Below, piece after piece: positions 44,601-57,000 of a DNA stretch of 64,000 bases. Numbering within the stretch: position 1 is the stretch's first letter; every line of letters begins with the position of its first letter. Under the pieces are notes generated by a model. That model saw only the letters and a list, made by a program, of their open reading frames with translations, was not told the origin of the DNA and did not search any database. The stretch is from Acanthamoeba castellanii str. Neff. Its lineage: Eukaryota > Discosea > Longamoebia > Acanthamoebidae. The translations under genes and the position numbers were made by a program. The stretch spans positions 73,260 to 137,259 of the forward strand of contig NW_004457641.1 in NCBI RefSeq assembly GCF_000313135.1, given 5' to 3'.

Positions 44601-45912
44601 CTCAAAGGCCGTGCGCATCCGCTCCCGGGTCTTCAGGTGCTTGGACTCGTGAGGATCATCACCCACGCCCTCCACGGAGACGTTCAGCAGGTAGAGCGCG
44701 TGGACCGTCGACTCCAGGTCGCCGGTGCTCTCGGCCTTACATGACCGAGTAGTAACTTGAGGTGAGCAACGCCCCATGATGTAAGGTCAGAGCACGTGGG
44801 AGGGGGGCTCACCTCAGCAATGATGCGCAGCGAAGTGGCGAATATGCTCGGTTCGGCCATGAGCGGCTGCAGAGAGACCAGGCCCTCGTGGAATGCGGAA
44901 GTCAAGTCGCCCATGCTGCGCGAAGCGACAATAGGGGCGAATTTAGAAAACGGCGTGGTTGGTGCACCCAGCCGGGTGTGATGCGGGCATGTGTGTACCG
45001 GGAGATCGGGCAGTGCGACACGATCATGTGGATGGCCCAGAGGCACACCTTGCGCACTTCCGGATTGGCCAGAGATGTCGCGAGCAGCACGATCTGTTGG
45101 TGCAGCGTCTTCTTGCTGCCCTCGGTGAAGGCCTTGAGACCCATCTGTTTGACGCATGCACCACCCACGGACGTGAATGAGAAAGGAACTGTAAGTAGAG
45201 AGCTGTGGAGGAGGACGAGAGGCGAGGGCAGAAGAAGTGGATGAGCGAATCCCAACCGGTCGACGCAGCAGTGGCAACAGACATGCTGTGCACTCCAGGA
45301 AGGCTTCCTTGGCTTCGTGTAAATCGATGGCGTGCTCCTTGTGCTTGTCCTTTGGCTCGAACGTCCTGTGCGCGGACACATCAGCCGAATCAGCCCAGCA
45401 TGCACACGCACCACCGCACACGCACACGCACACACCACCGCACACGCAGTGCACATATGATGAAGGTGTGAGATCGAACCGCCAGAAGAGATCTTCGTGT
45501 ACGTCGAGCAGGCAGCTGATGCCGTTGTATTTGATGAACTGATCGAGGAACGCGTTGCCCTGCGCGAGAAGGGTGGCCTGCAGCTTCACCATGAGCCGCT
45601 TGGTGACCCGCCCACGCAGAGCGTTCACCCAATACAGCGGGTGGTCCTCCTGTACCACACCCACAGTTCCGGGTCACACGACTGCTGACTCCCGTTTCAT
45701 AAGGGGAAGGGGGAGTTACCGCTTGCTGCTGAAGGGGAATGGCCTCGTGTGAATCACTGGCCAGCAACGTGCTTGCCAATCCTTGGGTGCGGAGCGTGCC
45801 AGCCTTGGAGGAGATTGAAAAGAAATGAGATCTAATCCAAGATCATGAAGAAAAAAACTGCCACACTGCCGTGAGGTACCAGAAGGTTCTCCAGATTGAG
45901 TTCGGTTTCCAT
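38637..45912 (-). CDS. CLU-family scaffold B: FH3-like, acidic Tyr-rich linker, PH-like, CLU, TPR-like, C2
   Basis: Exon 1 from ATG 45912 is METELNLENLL, spliced to AGTLRTQGLASTLLASDSHE. The GBD/FH3-like region (44.55-45.66 kb) shows HPLYWVNALRGRVTKRLMVK, NGISCLLDVHEDLFWRF, MGLKAFTEGSKKTLHQQIVL, VRKVCLWAIHMIVSHC, and LLNVSVEGVGDDPHESKHLK followed by FESAGLPALLDKL. The acidic linker (43.7-44.5 kb) has Tyr sites NMYETADV, DGYMGSEE, NLYADEEDL, DGYLEAAEE and ELYRFMKQQ. The PH-like exons (43.0-43.35 kb) give WEDKFGFVITYRY and QQQWWMKAIVMH. The CLU domain (40.7-42.5 kb) has KYISHGILFKFARD, LYGGDEYAMKATQHEIKGL, DYKGYRLSATSILPVGS, LIYGSADGGKTVYN, VLDTARVFPPTTP and MHRAGINVRYMGHLRKH. TPR-like helices (39.5-40.2 kb) precede a C2 domain (38.64-39.24 kb): NGFSDPYCVVTHGSQ, TLNPAWNETF, VAVWDWDRITKD, DFIGERVIAIAEL. 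It ends LAFKWSEL. The gene looks intact. Function unknown. Confidence 0.82.
40825..40849. repeat. (CA)n microsatellite in an intron of CLU gene B
   Basis: Uninterrupted CA dinucleotides next to the acceptor of the exon starting EMASRVLKNRMR. Confidence 0.85.
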
Positions 45913-46072
45913 CAAGGCGGCAGATCCTCAATTATTTGCTTCAAGTGTTTGTGAAAAATCGAATTACAATAATAAACACTGCGGCTCACCCAATTCTGTT
46001 CGCGTAACCAAGGCAGGAATGCTGGAATGCTGAAGAATGTCGAGTACAAAATTCTCCTGACCGGTCCGTACG

Positions 46073-49000
46073 CTACACGACGCTGGGCTGGTAGGTGTCG
46101 TCTTCTTCGTCGCCGGCAATGAGTCCGTCGAGGAAGGCCAGCACGTCGTCCATGTGCGGCCGCTTGCCGGGCGAGGCGTGCCAGCACCGCTTCAGCATCT
46201 TGGTGAACTCGGGCGGGCAGTCATTGGGGATCTGGGGCCGCTTGCCCTCGAGCACGTCGAGCGACACGCCCATGAAGTTGCGCCCGGCGAAGGGCTCCTT
46301 GCGCGTGAGCACCTGCCACATGACCACGCCGAAGGAGAACACGTCGGCCCGCTCGTCGTACTTGTCCCCGCGGATGACCTCCGGCGCCGTCCAGCAGGGT
46401 GTGCCGCACCGGGTCATCGTGGCGTTCTCCTCCTTGATGCGCGCGAACCCGAAATCGGCCACCTTCACGTTCCAGTTCTCGTCCACCAGCAGGTTGGACG
46501 GCTTCAGGTCGCGGTGCACGATGATGGGGTGAAGTGAGTGCAGGTAGTTGATGCCCAGCGCGGCTCGTCGCAGCATTTGGAGCTTGTGTTGCCACGTGAG
46601 CTTGATGGAACTGTCGGTGAGGATGTCCTTGAGCGAGCCCTGCTTCATGAACTCGGTCACGATGCACAGGTTGGGTTTCTTCACACACGCCCCTGTTTGA
46701 TCGGACGAAACAAACAACAATGTCAGCTCTCCAAGTTCGTGGGTGAGCTGTCTGGGGTTTCGATTGCATACCGATGAAGAGGACGATGTTGGGGTGGTGA
46801 AGCTCCGACAGGAAGGCCATCTCGGCGCGGAACTCGAGCATGCGCCGCTCGTCCAGCTTCTGCTTGATGAACCGCTTCACCGCCACCTCCACGCCCTTCC
46901 ACCTGCCGTGGTACACCGTGCCGTAGGACCCGAGGCCCACCTGCCGCCCGACCTGGATCTCGGCGAAGTCGATGATCCAGCGGCACAGGTTGGCCGACGT
47001 GAGGAAGGTGTCCTCCTTGAACATCATGCCCTCGCCCACGACCGTCTGCACTTCGCTGCCGGCACTGCTGGCCCCCGAGATCGTGCTTCGGTTCGAGGAG
47101 GCGCGCGTGCTGGTGGACCTGTCGGCCTCGTGATCGAGGTTGTCGATCGCCACGCCACCGAAGAAGCGCCCCTCCAGCCCAGCGATCTTCAACTCGTACA
47201 GCTTCGACCCTGTGCGCAGCCGGCCGACAAGAAGAGAAGAGCGGAATGTCAGAAGAGAGAAGTGCAAGTGTTGAAAGAAGAGCGTGGAATGGAAGGTATG
47301 GATGGGGTCTAGACCTCGTGGGTGGTCGGGCATTTCGAAGCGACCGAGCCCAAGGATGACCTTCCCCTGGGCCGCGAGGTCGTTCTTGACCCGGACGTAG
47401 GTGGCCTGACTCATCACGATCTGGCCGCCGTGTGTGAGAGCCGTGATCCGGGCCGCGGCGTTGACCACCGGTCCGATGTACTCCATGCGCCGCGTCATCG
47501 GATCGCGCACCATGCGTGGAGTGCCCACGTGCACGCCCATGCGCACCCGCAGGCCCTTGAACATGACCCGATTGTCGGTGTCGCCCCACTCCTCGGCCGC
47601 GCCCGGGTGCTCCAGCAGCTCCTCGGGCCAGAAGGCAGCGAGCAGGACCTGCTGCACCTCCGAGCACCAGGCCAGCGCGTCGGTGGAGTGCTGGAAGGCC
47701 ATGCAGAACGAGCCCTCGCCCGAGTTCTTGTCCTTGATGAAGACCACCTCGTAGCCGCGGTGCTTTTGCAGCGCGCGCCGCAGGATGTCGTTGTGGAGGA
47801 GCGTGGCGTCGCGCATGGCGGCGGCGTTGAACTCCCAGAGCGAGGCGGCGCGCGTGATGTCGGTGAACACGATCGTCACCTCGCCCTCGGGCGGCCGCAC
47901 GTCCTTGCCAGTCATCGGCGCCGCCGCCAACGAGTTCCGCGATGAGTGGGACGAGCCCACGGACGAGTTGGTGGCTGAGGGCAGCGTCCACGACCCGAAG
48001 CTGTTCCTCTTCGGTATATTGGCCAATCCCGAGTTGCCCGAGGAGGACGAAGTCTTGGAGGTGTAGGTCGTCACGCCGGCCGATGTGGAGCCGCCGTGCA
48101 TGGTGGAGAGGCGGGTCATGATCTCGAGGAACGTGGGGCGAATGGTGGTGTCGTGGTGCCAGCAGCTCGTGATCAGCTCGTCGTACTCTGCCGGCCATCC
48201 GCCCAGGTTATGCGGCATGTGCGGTCGGAGGCCGTCGCGAATGACGGAAATGGCCACCGCCGAAGGGCTGTATCGCAGAGCAAAGGCGTCAGTCAGGGGG
48301 TGGTGAGCGGGCCGTGTGCCAGCAGAGGTGGTTGTGTACCTTAGGCCGAAGTAGGGCTGCTCGCGGGTGAGCAGCTCCCACAGGATGATGCCGAAGCTGT
48401 ACACGTCGGCCAAGATGTAGTCCACGTCAGCCGATTCGTTGAGAATCTCGGGCGCCGTCCAGTGCACGCTGCCGCCGATGTCGCGCTCTGCGCCCTTTCC
48501 GATGTCCTCCTTGAACTTGGTGAGGCCGAAGTCGCTCACCTTGACGTTCCACTTGGTGTCGAGCAGCAGGTTGAGCGACTTGAGGTCGCGGTGCACGATG
48601 CCCGACGAGTGGAGGAAGTGCATGCCCTTGGAGGCCTGGTAGGCCATCTTGGCCTTGAGCGCGAACGGCAGCTCCGGAATCAGCTCGTTGTGCAGCAACT
48701 GTGTTCGTGTCGCGTTGTCGTGGACGTAGAATGATAAGAACCGGACCAAAGAGACCGAGATCGATTTGGGGGGGGATTGGTGCGTACGTCGAACAAACAG
48801 CCGAGAGCCATGTACTCCATGACGATGCACATTTTGGGCGCCTTGGTCGACGCCGCCATGAACAGCACCACGTTGGGATGCCTCAACGCCGTCATCACCC
48901 TCACCTGTGACGTACACATTGTATACCAAATAAGCAAGATGGGATGCACACAGCAGAGCTCTTGGGGAGTACCTCGTCCTTGAATCGCCTCGCCATGTCC

Positions 49001-52000
49001 TTGGTGACCCGTTCGGCCAACATGACCTTGACGGCCACTTCGGTGCCCTTCCACGTGGCCCGGTAGACCTCGCCGAAGCCACCCGTGCCCAGGTGCGCGC
49101 CGACCTCGAGCTCGTCGTACCGGATCTCCCAGTCGTCTTCGCCTCGCTTCCTGGCGCGGGAGAGGTACCCGGCCCAGATGATGGCACCGACCAGTAGCAG
49201 GCAGCAGCAGAACGCCAACGGTATGATCGTGCCTGTAGGGAGATGGTTTCACAGTCAGCGGCCTGGGCTGGTCCAGGGGGAAATGGGCGGGCGAGGAGCT
49301 ACCGAGCAGGATGGCCACGAGCTGGTCGTCGCTGATTCTGGATTGGGAGAGCTGGTCGCAGTACTGGCCCGTTCGCCCCGAATTGCACTGACACACGCCG
49401 TCGGTGCATGTGCCCTGGTCAGAGCACAGCATTCCGTCGTTGATGCACCCGGCGTAGCTGCTCGCCGCAACGCCGTCGCACGTGAAGTTCTTCATCAGCC
49501 TGAGAAAGTAGCTCTTGGCTCTGGCAATTGACGACGCCAGCACGTAGTTTTGACTAGAGGCGGGAAAGCAGAATGTGACTATGTGAGTGCGCCACTACGG
49601 AGTGTTCGCAGGGGGGACGAACCTGATGGCCACCTGTTCGGCGTTGGGGTCGAATTGCGACCACCACAGGAAGTCGGCCAGCGCTCGGGCGTCGCTGCAA
49701 TCGTTCATTGACTTTTGTCGGTAGATGATCGAGGCGAAGGTGGCGAGCGGCCAGCTTGCTTCTCCTTTGCCTGAAGCCAAGTAGTAGCACGGTGACAACA
49801 ATGGTGAGTTTAGGGTGCTACCGGGACTGGTGGCCGGCCAGGGTGGTGACGTACCCAGTACGAGCGACGTGTAGGCGAGCGGGGTGCCAGATTGGAGGAA
49901 GTCGTTCATCGCGCTCGCCACCGAAGTCATCGAGGCGCGCACCGTCTTGTTGGCCGGATTGATCATCGACGCTACGCCCAGCGAGCGGCTCTGAACATAC
50001 AAACCTCGCGGGTTTAGATCTAATCTACGGTCAAAATGGGCGCTTGGGGGCGGGGTATCACACCTGCAGAAGCGGCTGGTGCATCCACGTAGCGATCGAG
50101 TACGTGGTGGACCGCAGGAGCGACGTGAGCCCTACGCCGTCAGACGCTGTCAGCGACCTGTTGAACGCGTCCAAGACTGGGAAGTGGGGCAACCCTCCAA
50201 CACCGACCTTGCCAAGGCAAGCCGTGAGCTCGTACGGGGTCTTCTTCTTTGAGTGTGTTGATCAGTTGGGTGAGAGGGTACCTGAGCGGCAAAGCTGGGC
50301 ACGGTGGCGTTGAGCATGTAGGTGAAGAGCTGCGTGATGGCCGAACTTTCGGAGAGCGTGACCACTACAATCGGCTGGGCGGGTAGTAGGGCGGCGACAA
50401 CGGGCGAGTTGATGCTCTTGATGCGCGAGTCATTCCACATGGTGATCGAGTTCAAGTAGATCGCTGCCAGCGTCTCACAGTCGAGCACCAAATAGTTGCC
50501 AGCCAGCTCAGGAATGTTGTATCCTGAAGGCAAACACATAAAATGACCGTGTGAGAGAATGTTCCAATAAAATGTGCAGGCACGAGTGAGTATCACCTGG
50601 GGCCAGGGCAAAGGCGGCGGCAGGTATCTGGCCCACGTCGCTCATTTGTTGTACCCAGCCGTCGGTGAGCGCGTTGACGCTTACACCGAAATCAGAGTTG
50701 TACTGGACCAGCTGCTCCTTGGCCACGGTTGACGTCTCCTGGTAGTACTTGAGCTTGCTCTGGTCGGCCGACCACGAGACCGACCACGAGGTTATGAGCG
50801 ATAGCTCCGCCCCAACGCCCACCAGGAATGCCTTGGTGAAGGCCTGTTGCCCGTTGCACTGTACGCCGTTCAGCTGGTTGATGAGCTTCTTTCGCAGGCC
50901 GATGTCCAGTGGTGCCACGTTCGCTGCGATCGCTGTCGAAGACGCCCTGTTGCAAGGAGATAGGCGTAAGAAGGCTTGGTGAGAAACCACTCGCAACTGC
51001 AGTGTGATAAATGGGACAGCAGTCAACGGCGTACTCGTCATTGGTGTCGATCCACGAAACAAAGTTGAGCAGCTCCTGCACGTTGGTGCAGTCGGCGTAG
51101 CTTCCGTTGAAGTCCATGGAGAGGAAGGTAAGGTAGGCCATGGGCCACGAGTTGGTTCCATTGGCGTCGAGGATGTCCACCGTAAACTCGCCGTTGTCGT
51201 AGTAGGCCTCAAAGTCGGCCTGCGCTTGGGCGTTAGTGTCTTCTTGACCAGGAGGAATGAGCAGGGAGGGTTGTGCGTTCGCCGTTGTAGAGAAGGGTAC
51301 CATGGCAGACTGGACGGAGGCGACGCTGGGATCAACGAGGGTGCCTGCCTTGTTGTACATGCGCATGAGAGGCACCTGGCCCACGGTCTCGGCAAAGTTG
51401 AGGAATGTCATGCTGTAGTTGGTTTGCTGTGTAGTTCACTCGATGCGGTAAGCAAGGAATATCCACCAAACGTCAAGCGCACATGAACGATAGAAACGGG
51501 AGGAGTGGTGTACCATCATCCAGGCAGCACGAGCAGGTGATGAGCCGGAGATGAGCTTCAGTGTGCCGCCGCTTGCGGCACCCGGAAGCTTTCCAAAGGT
51601 GCGGTTGGCCGCGGCGAAAGCCACGCGGAAGTCGTCGCTGAAGCTCTCCAGCGTTTTCTTAAGCACCTCGACGAACGAAATGGTGATGGTGGAGTCGATA
51701 TAGCCGACGGCGATCGGCTCCGACGGTAGCTTGCCCACCAAGGCAGGGTTGAGCTCTCGAATGGCTGTATCGTCCCACATCGTGATCTCTCCAGCCCAAA
51801 TCGCGGCCAAGACCGTCCTGTTCATGATCTGTGTAGCAAGACGGCATTGAGTGAGCGATTGTTTGGGTGTAGGTTGGGGGGGGGGGCGATAAATACCAGG
51901 GCGGGGTCCGAGGAATGGAGTGAGGGAATGTTGTAGCCCATGGCCATCGCCTGTGCCGCCAGAGGCAGTTGTATCAAGTTGCTGAAGTCATTGCCAAAGA

Positions 52001-52521
52001 CGCCGCGGTCCGTGGCAAGGAAGTCCTATCGGTAGGCACGTTACGCTTTTGGTGAGTTTACTTATTATTTTAATTATTGTTTTTATTTCTTTATTTATTT
52101 CTTCAAGAACCACCAAGCCCAACAGAGAAGCGGTGCTAGCGACGTACCACGATGCCTTGCGAGTACTGGGTGAGGGCCACCTGCAACCCAGGCTGGCTGT
52201 AGTTAATTCTGCGGGAAGGGGCAGGTGAGCCCGCAGACGTAGGAGAGAGGGGGAAGAGAAAAAGAGGAAGGTGGCGCACCTGACGTCGTCGCGTGTGTAT
52301 CGGTAAGCATGCGCCCAGGCAGCTAGGATGCCCGCGGAGTTGGAGCTACCAGCTCCATCAAGCTGCACGCCGGCCGCGCCTGCGTCGTTGCAAGAAAGTG
52401 AGAATGAGAACTAGCGGCTCGAGAAGGGAAGAAGAACTGTACCGGGCGAAACGTGCGACGTCAGGAGGAGGAACGCCCACACGGCCACGATGGTCACGAG
52501 AGCTGGCGTCGACGGTCCCAT
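46073..52521 (-). CDS. Receptor with two PstS-like ectodomains, EGF, TM, TKL kinase, nucleotide cyclase and second TKL kinase
   Basis: ATG 52521 opens a signal peptide (PALVTIVAVWAFLLLTSHVS). Ectodomain 1 (51.4-52.4 kb) resembles phosphate-binding PstS: LDGAGSSNSAGILAAWAHAY, GEITMWDDTAIRELNPALVG. Ectodomain 2 (49.6-51.4 kb) repeats it: VSVNALTDGWVQQMSDVGQI, AAIYLNSITMWNDSRIKSIN. An EGF-like module (CSDQGTCTDGVCQCNSGRTG) and a TM helix (IIPLAFCCCLLLVGAIIWAG) follow. Kinase 1 has GTGGFGEVYRATWKG, HRDLKSLNLLL, DFGLTKF and APEIL. A class III cyclase domain (VTIVFTDITRAASLWEFNA; SGEGSFCMAF; GPVVNAAARITAL; 47.3-47.9 kb) has Glu where the second metal Asp is usual. Kinase 2 has GLGSYGTVYHGRWKG, HRDLKPSNLLV, DFGFARI and APEVIRG, ending DDTYQPSVV. 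Both kinases keep Lys, HRD and DFG. I infer a plasma-membrane receptor for a small anionic or polar ligand that signals by phosphorylation and perhaps cyclic nucleotide. Confidence 0.9.
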
Positions 52522-54000
52522 CAGCCTCGTCGGGGCGTTTGCTCAGGGTTCAGGAGAGTAGAAGAATGGCCGCAGAGTTGTCTGACGGGGGAAATGGGCG
52601 CACGGGGTGAAAGACGACCTGGTGGTAGTGTTCGCCTTGTGCAATCACGCTGACGTGGGAGAGCCGCCAATTCGCCGGCGTGTGAACATGTTGTCACCCG
52701 CAACAGAGCACACCGAAGATGAGCTCCCCGGAGAATGGCCGCTGATCAGCAGCACAGATAGCAACACACTGCCTTGCCACAACATTTCGCACAAACTGCT
52801 ATTTCACCCAATCCCGAACGGTCCTATTGTCACCCAGACTCCGCACGAACAACTGCCCACGTCCAGTTGCGACTTTATTCTTCTTTGGTCCCACAATAGC
52901 CCCCGGGCGAGAGTGCTGCGCGGGCAAAAGGGCGCGTCGCTGAGTGTTGTAAGATGGGGCGAGGGAAGCCCCGGCGAGCCTTCCTGTACCATTCACTTGG
53001 CGGCAGCGGCGAACCGACCAGTCAGCATGTTACTTCGAACATCAACCATCAACTACTCATGCATCAATCCCGACGATTCACTTCATCTTCTTCGATCCAC
53101 GATACCTTCACCAACTTGCGGCGAGGTGCAGAATAGGTGGGAGCCAGCGCACACCGACGCTGCGCGACAATGAGATACCACTACTTTCCGCCACGAACGA
53201 GCCGGCCTCGCCACCACAGGCGAGGCGCTGAGCTTGTCGACCCGCACGAGCTCCTTCCACGGAGCTCAAGCACTTCACTCGACGGCCGGACCCCTCCACG
53301 ACGGAGAGAACTGGCCAGTCGACCACCAATCCAACTCCAGCCTTCATCCGCTCCACCCCCTTCGATGGCCTCAACCACCGGTCACCCGCCAACACACCCC
53401 TCGCACTCGCGAAGGGTTGGGGACCACCCACGGCCATGGAGAGCAATCAAGCCCACCCAGCGGCCAAACACAACGACCGCGCGGAGCCGGAACCACTGAA
53501 GGACACCTACATGCGACGCCAACTTCCCTCACCCTCTTTTTTGTCACTCATGTTGAGTGAGTGAGTTCATTACTAGGTTGGTGTGGAAAGGTGGAGCTTC
53601 TTGAGGAGCACCTTGCACTTCTGATCGCAAAGAGCCAGAACTCTGACGTTTGTGGGGCACTGGGCACTACTGGACAATACTGGGCGTGCTTCACACGGCT
53701 TTTGTTTTTACTCAGAGCAGAGCACCACGGTTTCTGTCGACAAACGGGGATTGTGGGGCGGGTTGTCAGGTTTGCTGTGGGCGGAGAGTGACTGCGAATT
53801 AGCGCCCATCTTCACCGCCACAGGCCCCTCACTCCCATCCTCAGACTAAGCCGCGAGTAACGAAGCTGCCCTCCCTCACTCGCACCGTCTGCTGCCATTT
53901 TCCAAGGGCATACCCGAAAAATTCACCCATTTCTGCGTTTATCTGGGTCCATTCGATTGATTTGGTCGAGTAGCAACTGTGCACGCATTCGACTGCGAAG
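52522..54000. other. Large divergent intergenic region, no gene supported
   Basis: Lies between the starts of the receptor gene (-) and the WDR44-like gene (+). Several ORFs of 60-190 codons are open but start at non-ATG codons, are Ser/Thr/Pro/His-rich, and show no domain or splice structure. Presumably promoters and leader sequence for both genes; a small unrecognised gene cannot be excluded. Confidence 0.5.
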
Positions 54001-57000
54001 ATGAATTCGTCGTACGAGGAGAGCAGCAGCTCGGACGAGGAGGAAGAACACAAATACAGGCGTCATGGAAAATCTTCTGAAGACGAGGATGAAGATGAAG
54101 AGGAAGAATCAAGCAGTGACAGCGATGACGAGGAGGAAGACGAGGAAGAAGATAGCGACGACTCGACATCAAGCGAAGAGTTGAAGCGCAGAGCGAAGAA
54201 GAAGAACAAAGACAAGGGTAAGGAGAAGGGCAAGGAGACGCTGGGGCGAACCGCCATGAAGCGAGCCGCGATGGAGGAGGGAGAAAGGGTGGGCTCGATC
54301 CCGCATGCGGCTGACACTTCACCTTCGATCGCGCGAGCTGTTATGTCGCCTCGCCTTAGCGGTGGCAGCAGTGGAGGAGGAATAGATCGAACGAGCAGTG
54401 GCAACATCAGACAGCGCCCACCATTGACTGGTGCCCCCCCCCTCTCCTCATTTCTTGATTTGATATTGGCGTCGTTATTTCAGCTACAAGTCAACCACTT
54501 GCCTTCGATTGGGTCAAATGGCTTTACTTTCGTACGCACTTGCCGCTGCATCTTTTGACTGTTTGCTACGTGAACACGGTGTGTCATTAGCAGATAGCAC
54601 GGCCGTGCTAGTGCGTGGGATGCGAGCAGGCGGAATGACGGACGAAGAGCGCGAACGCGAGCTGGAGCGTGAGAAGGAGAAGGCGCAGCGCAAGGAGGAG
54701 CGCAAGAAGGCCATCAAGAACCTCGACACCATCATCTCCTCGCTGCAGGAGCTCGAGGACCTGCCCCACGTCGACCAAAACGGACGGCGAGACAGTAGCG
54801 GGCCGCGCAGTGGCGGCTACACCGACTCTCGTGAACGGTGGCACAACACGAACTCGGCTCGCAACGTGGACAGCTCGCATCACGAGTCCTTCTCCTCGGC
54901 CAGCACGGAGCGGAAAGGCGACGGCGAGGAGAAGGAGCGGACCAACAGCCGGGGCAACGGCGACGACGGCAGCAAGTCCGGCGGCGGCCAGCGCAACAGC
55001 AACGACAAGGAGAACAGCAGCAGCAGGGAGACGAACAACAGCAAAGGCAAGGAAAAGGAGGGCAGCAAGAAGGGTGGTCTGGTGCGGCTCAGCATATTCC
55101 ACAAGCGGACGCCCAAGGACAAGGAGAAGCCTGCGAGGAAGGACTCGAAGAAGAAGCCAACGAAGAAGGCCGGCGAGTCCGAGCAGGGCGAAGCGGGCGA
55201 GGAGAATGGCTACATCAAGGTGCGCATTCGCCCATCTTCTTCCCTCACTGGCTGGCAGTTACTGATTGTTTGTTGGCGGTCGGGCCTGCGCAGGTTGAAA
55301 AGAAGAACAAGAAGAAGGACGCAACATTTAACAAACTGTACCAAGTACAGACGCTGGGCGAACAAGAAGGCGGACATTACGGTACATGAGATCGCGTCAC
55401 CTCGTTTCTGCTCGCTCGGCCTTGCACTTACTCACCGCGATCATCAAAACCACAAAAGGTGCGATCTGGGTGATGCAATTCAGCCCCGACGGGCGATACC
55501 TCGCGACTGCGGGCAGTGACGGTGTACTGCGCGTGTGGCGGGTGGACCCCAAGTTTGCCACGGGTGAGAACAGTTGCCTACCCCCTCGCTCGTTATCTCA
55601 CGCCGTGTTTGCTTATAATTGCTCCGTCACCGGTTGCCTCTCATTTTTACATATCGACTGGCCGTCGCAGATGAAGGCAAGCAGGGGCGGCTCACTCAAT
55701 TGCTGGATCCTGTTTGCTACAAGAGTTTCCCTGGCCACACTCTCGATATTCTTTGCATCTCCTGGTCGAACGTATGTCCCCTTTGTGCCCGTGGCGCCTG
55801 CACGCAGCCCCGTCGTTTGACACACTTACATTCTTCTTCCACACAGAACGAATTTCTGCTCTCTTCATCGATGGACTGCACTGTGCGACTCTGGCACATG
55901 TCGTGCGATGACTGCGTCTCGTGCTTTGAGCACAAGGATTTTGTCACCACAGTCGCGTTTCACCCGATCGTAAGCTTCCCCTTTGCTTCCCCCGATGCTT
56001 GCGTTTTCGTCTGGCCATCTCACTGACTCGAAACGAAACCTGGAATTTATGGTGTATTTACAGAACAACAAGGTGTTCATGAGCGGAGGTCTGGATAAGC
56101 GAATCTACGTTTGGAACATCCCTCGCAAGCGAATCGCGTTCCAAGTGGAGATTGGCGACATGATCACGGCGGGCGCATTCGTGTCCGACAAGGGCGAATA
56201 TCTCGTCGTTGGCACCGACACTGGCAAGCTCCTCTTGTGCGAGACTGAGGTGCGACCTCTCCGTATGACCACGCCACCACGATTGTTTTTGTTCTAACTT
56301 CTTCATTCTTCCTCTGCTCTGTTCATCGTCCACTGAAGGAGGCCATAACAAAAGAGCCCACGAGCCCGGACGCGGAGGGCTCGACCTCGCCACGGCCCAC
56401 AATCGTACGCACAGCCACTTGGTCGCTTAGTCGCCACGGCTTGGCCCACTTGAGTATGGCTCGGCCGAAGCCGCCAGCATGATTCTCATCCCCCCCCCCC
56501 GCTTGGCAAACATCGCAGGAGATGAAGGTGGCCAAGGAGATGCATGTTCACAACTCGCGATTCAAGGCCAGAGATCACATCCGCCGCAAGGTTACTGGAA
56601 TTGAGGCCTCGAAGGACGGCAAACATGTACGCATTTCCCACGCGTGTTGAGTGCGCAGCCCGGGCGAGCGTTTCAGTGCCTAGCTGACTGGTGTGTTGTT
56701 TGTCTCTCTTTCCTCTTCCTGATGGCCAGATGTTGGTGTCATCGAATGATTCTTCGGCACGGTTGTACAGAACCAAGGATTTTTCGTTGATCTGTAAATA
56801 CGCCGGTTACACCAGCAGAGAGTTCCAGGTCAAAGCGACACTCAGGTTCGTTGCTGCCCTCCGTTCTTCTTTCCAAGCTCGTTCTTCGCCACCGTTTCCG
56901 TCTTCCCATGCCTCGCTCACACCGCACCGTTCCCCCCCCCCCGCAGCCCTGACGGCAAGTACGTAGTCGCGGGCTCCGAGGACCAGAATGTATTTCTGTG

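Noticed and set aside
46221..49187. A 988-codon open frame on the minus strand
   Set aside because: It crosses several introns and shifts into non-coding frames at both ends; only its middle (kinase 1 and cyclase exons) is real coding sequence.
52607..53173. 188-codon plus-strand ORF between the receptor and WDR44 genes
   Set aside because: It starts at GTG, has no domain, splice pattern or codon bias like its neighbours, and lies in a promoter region.
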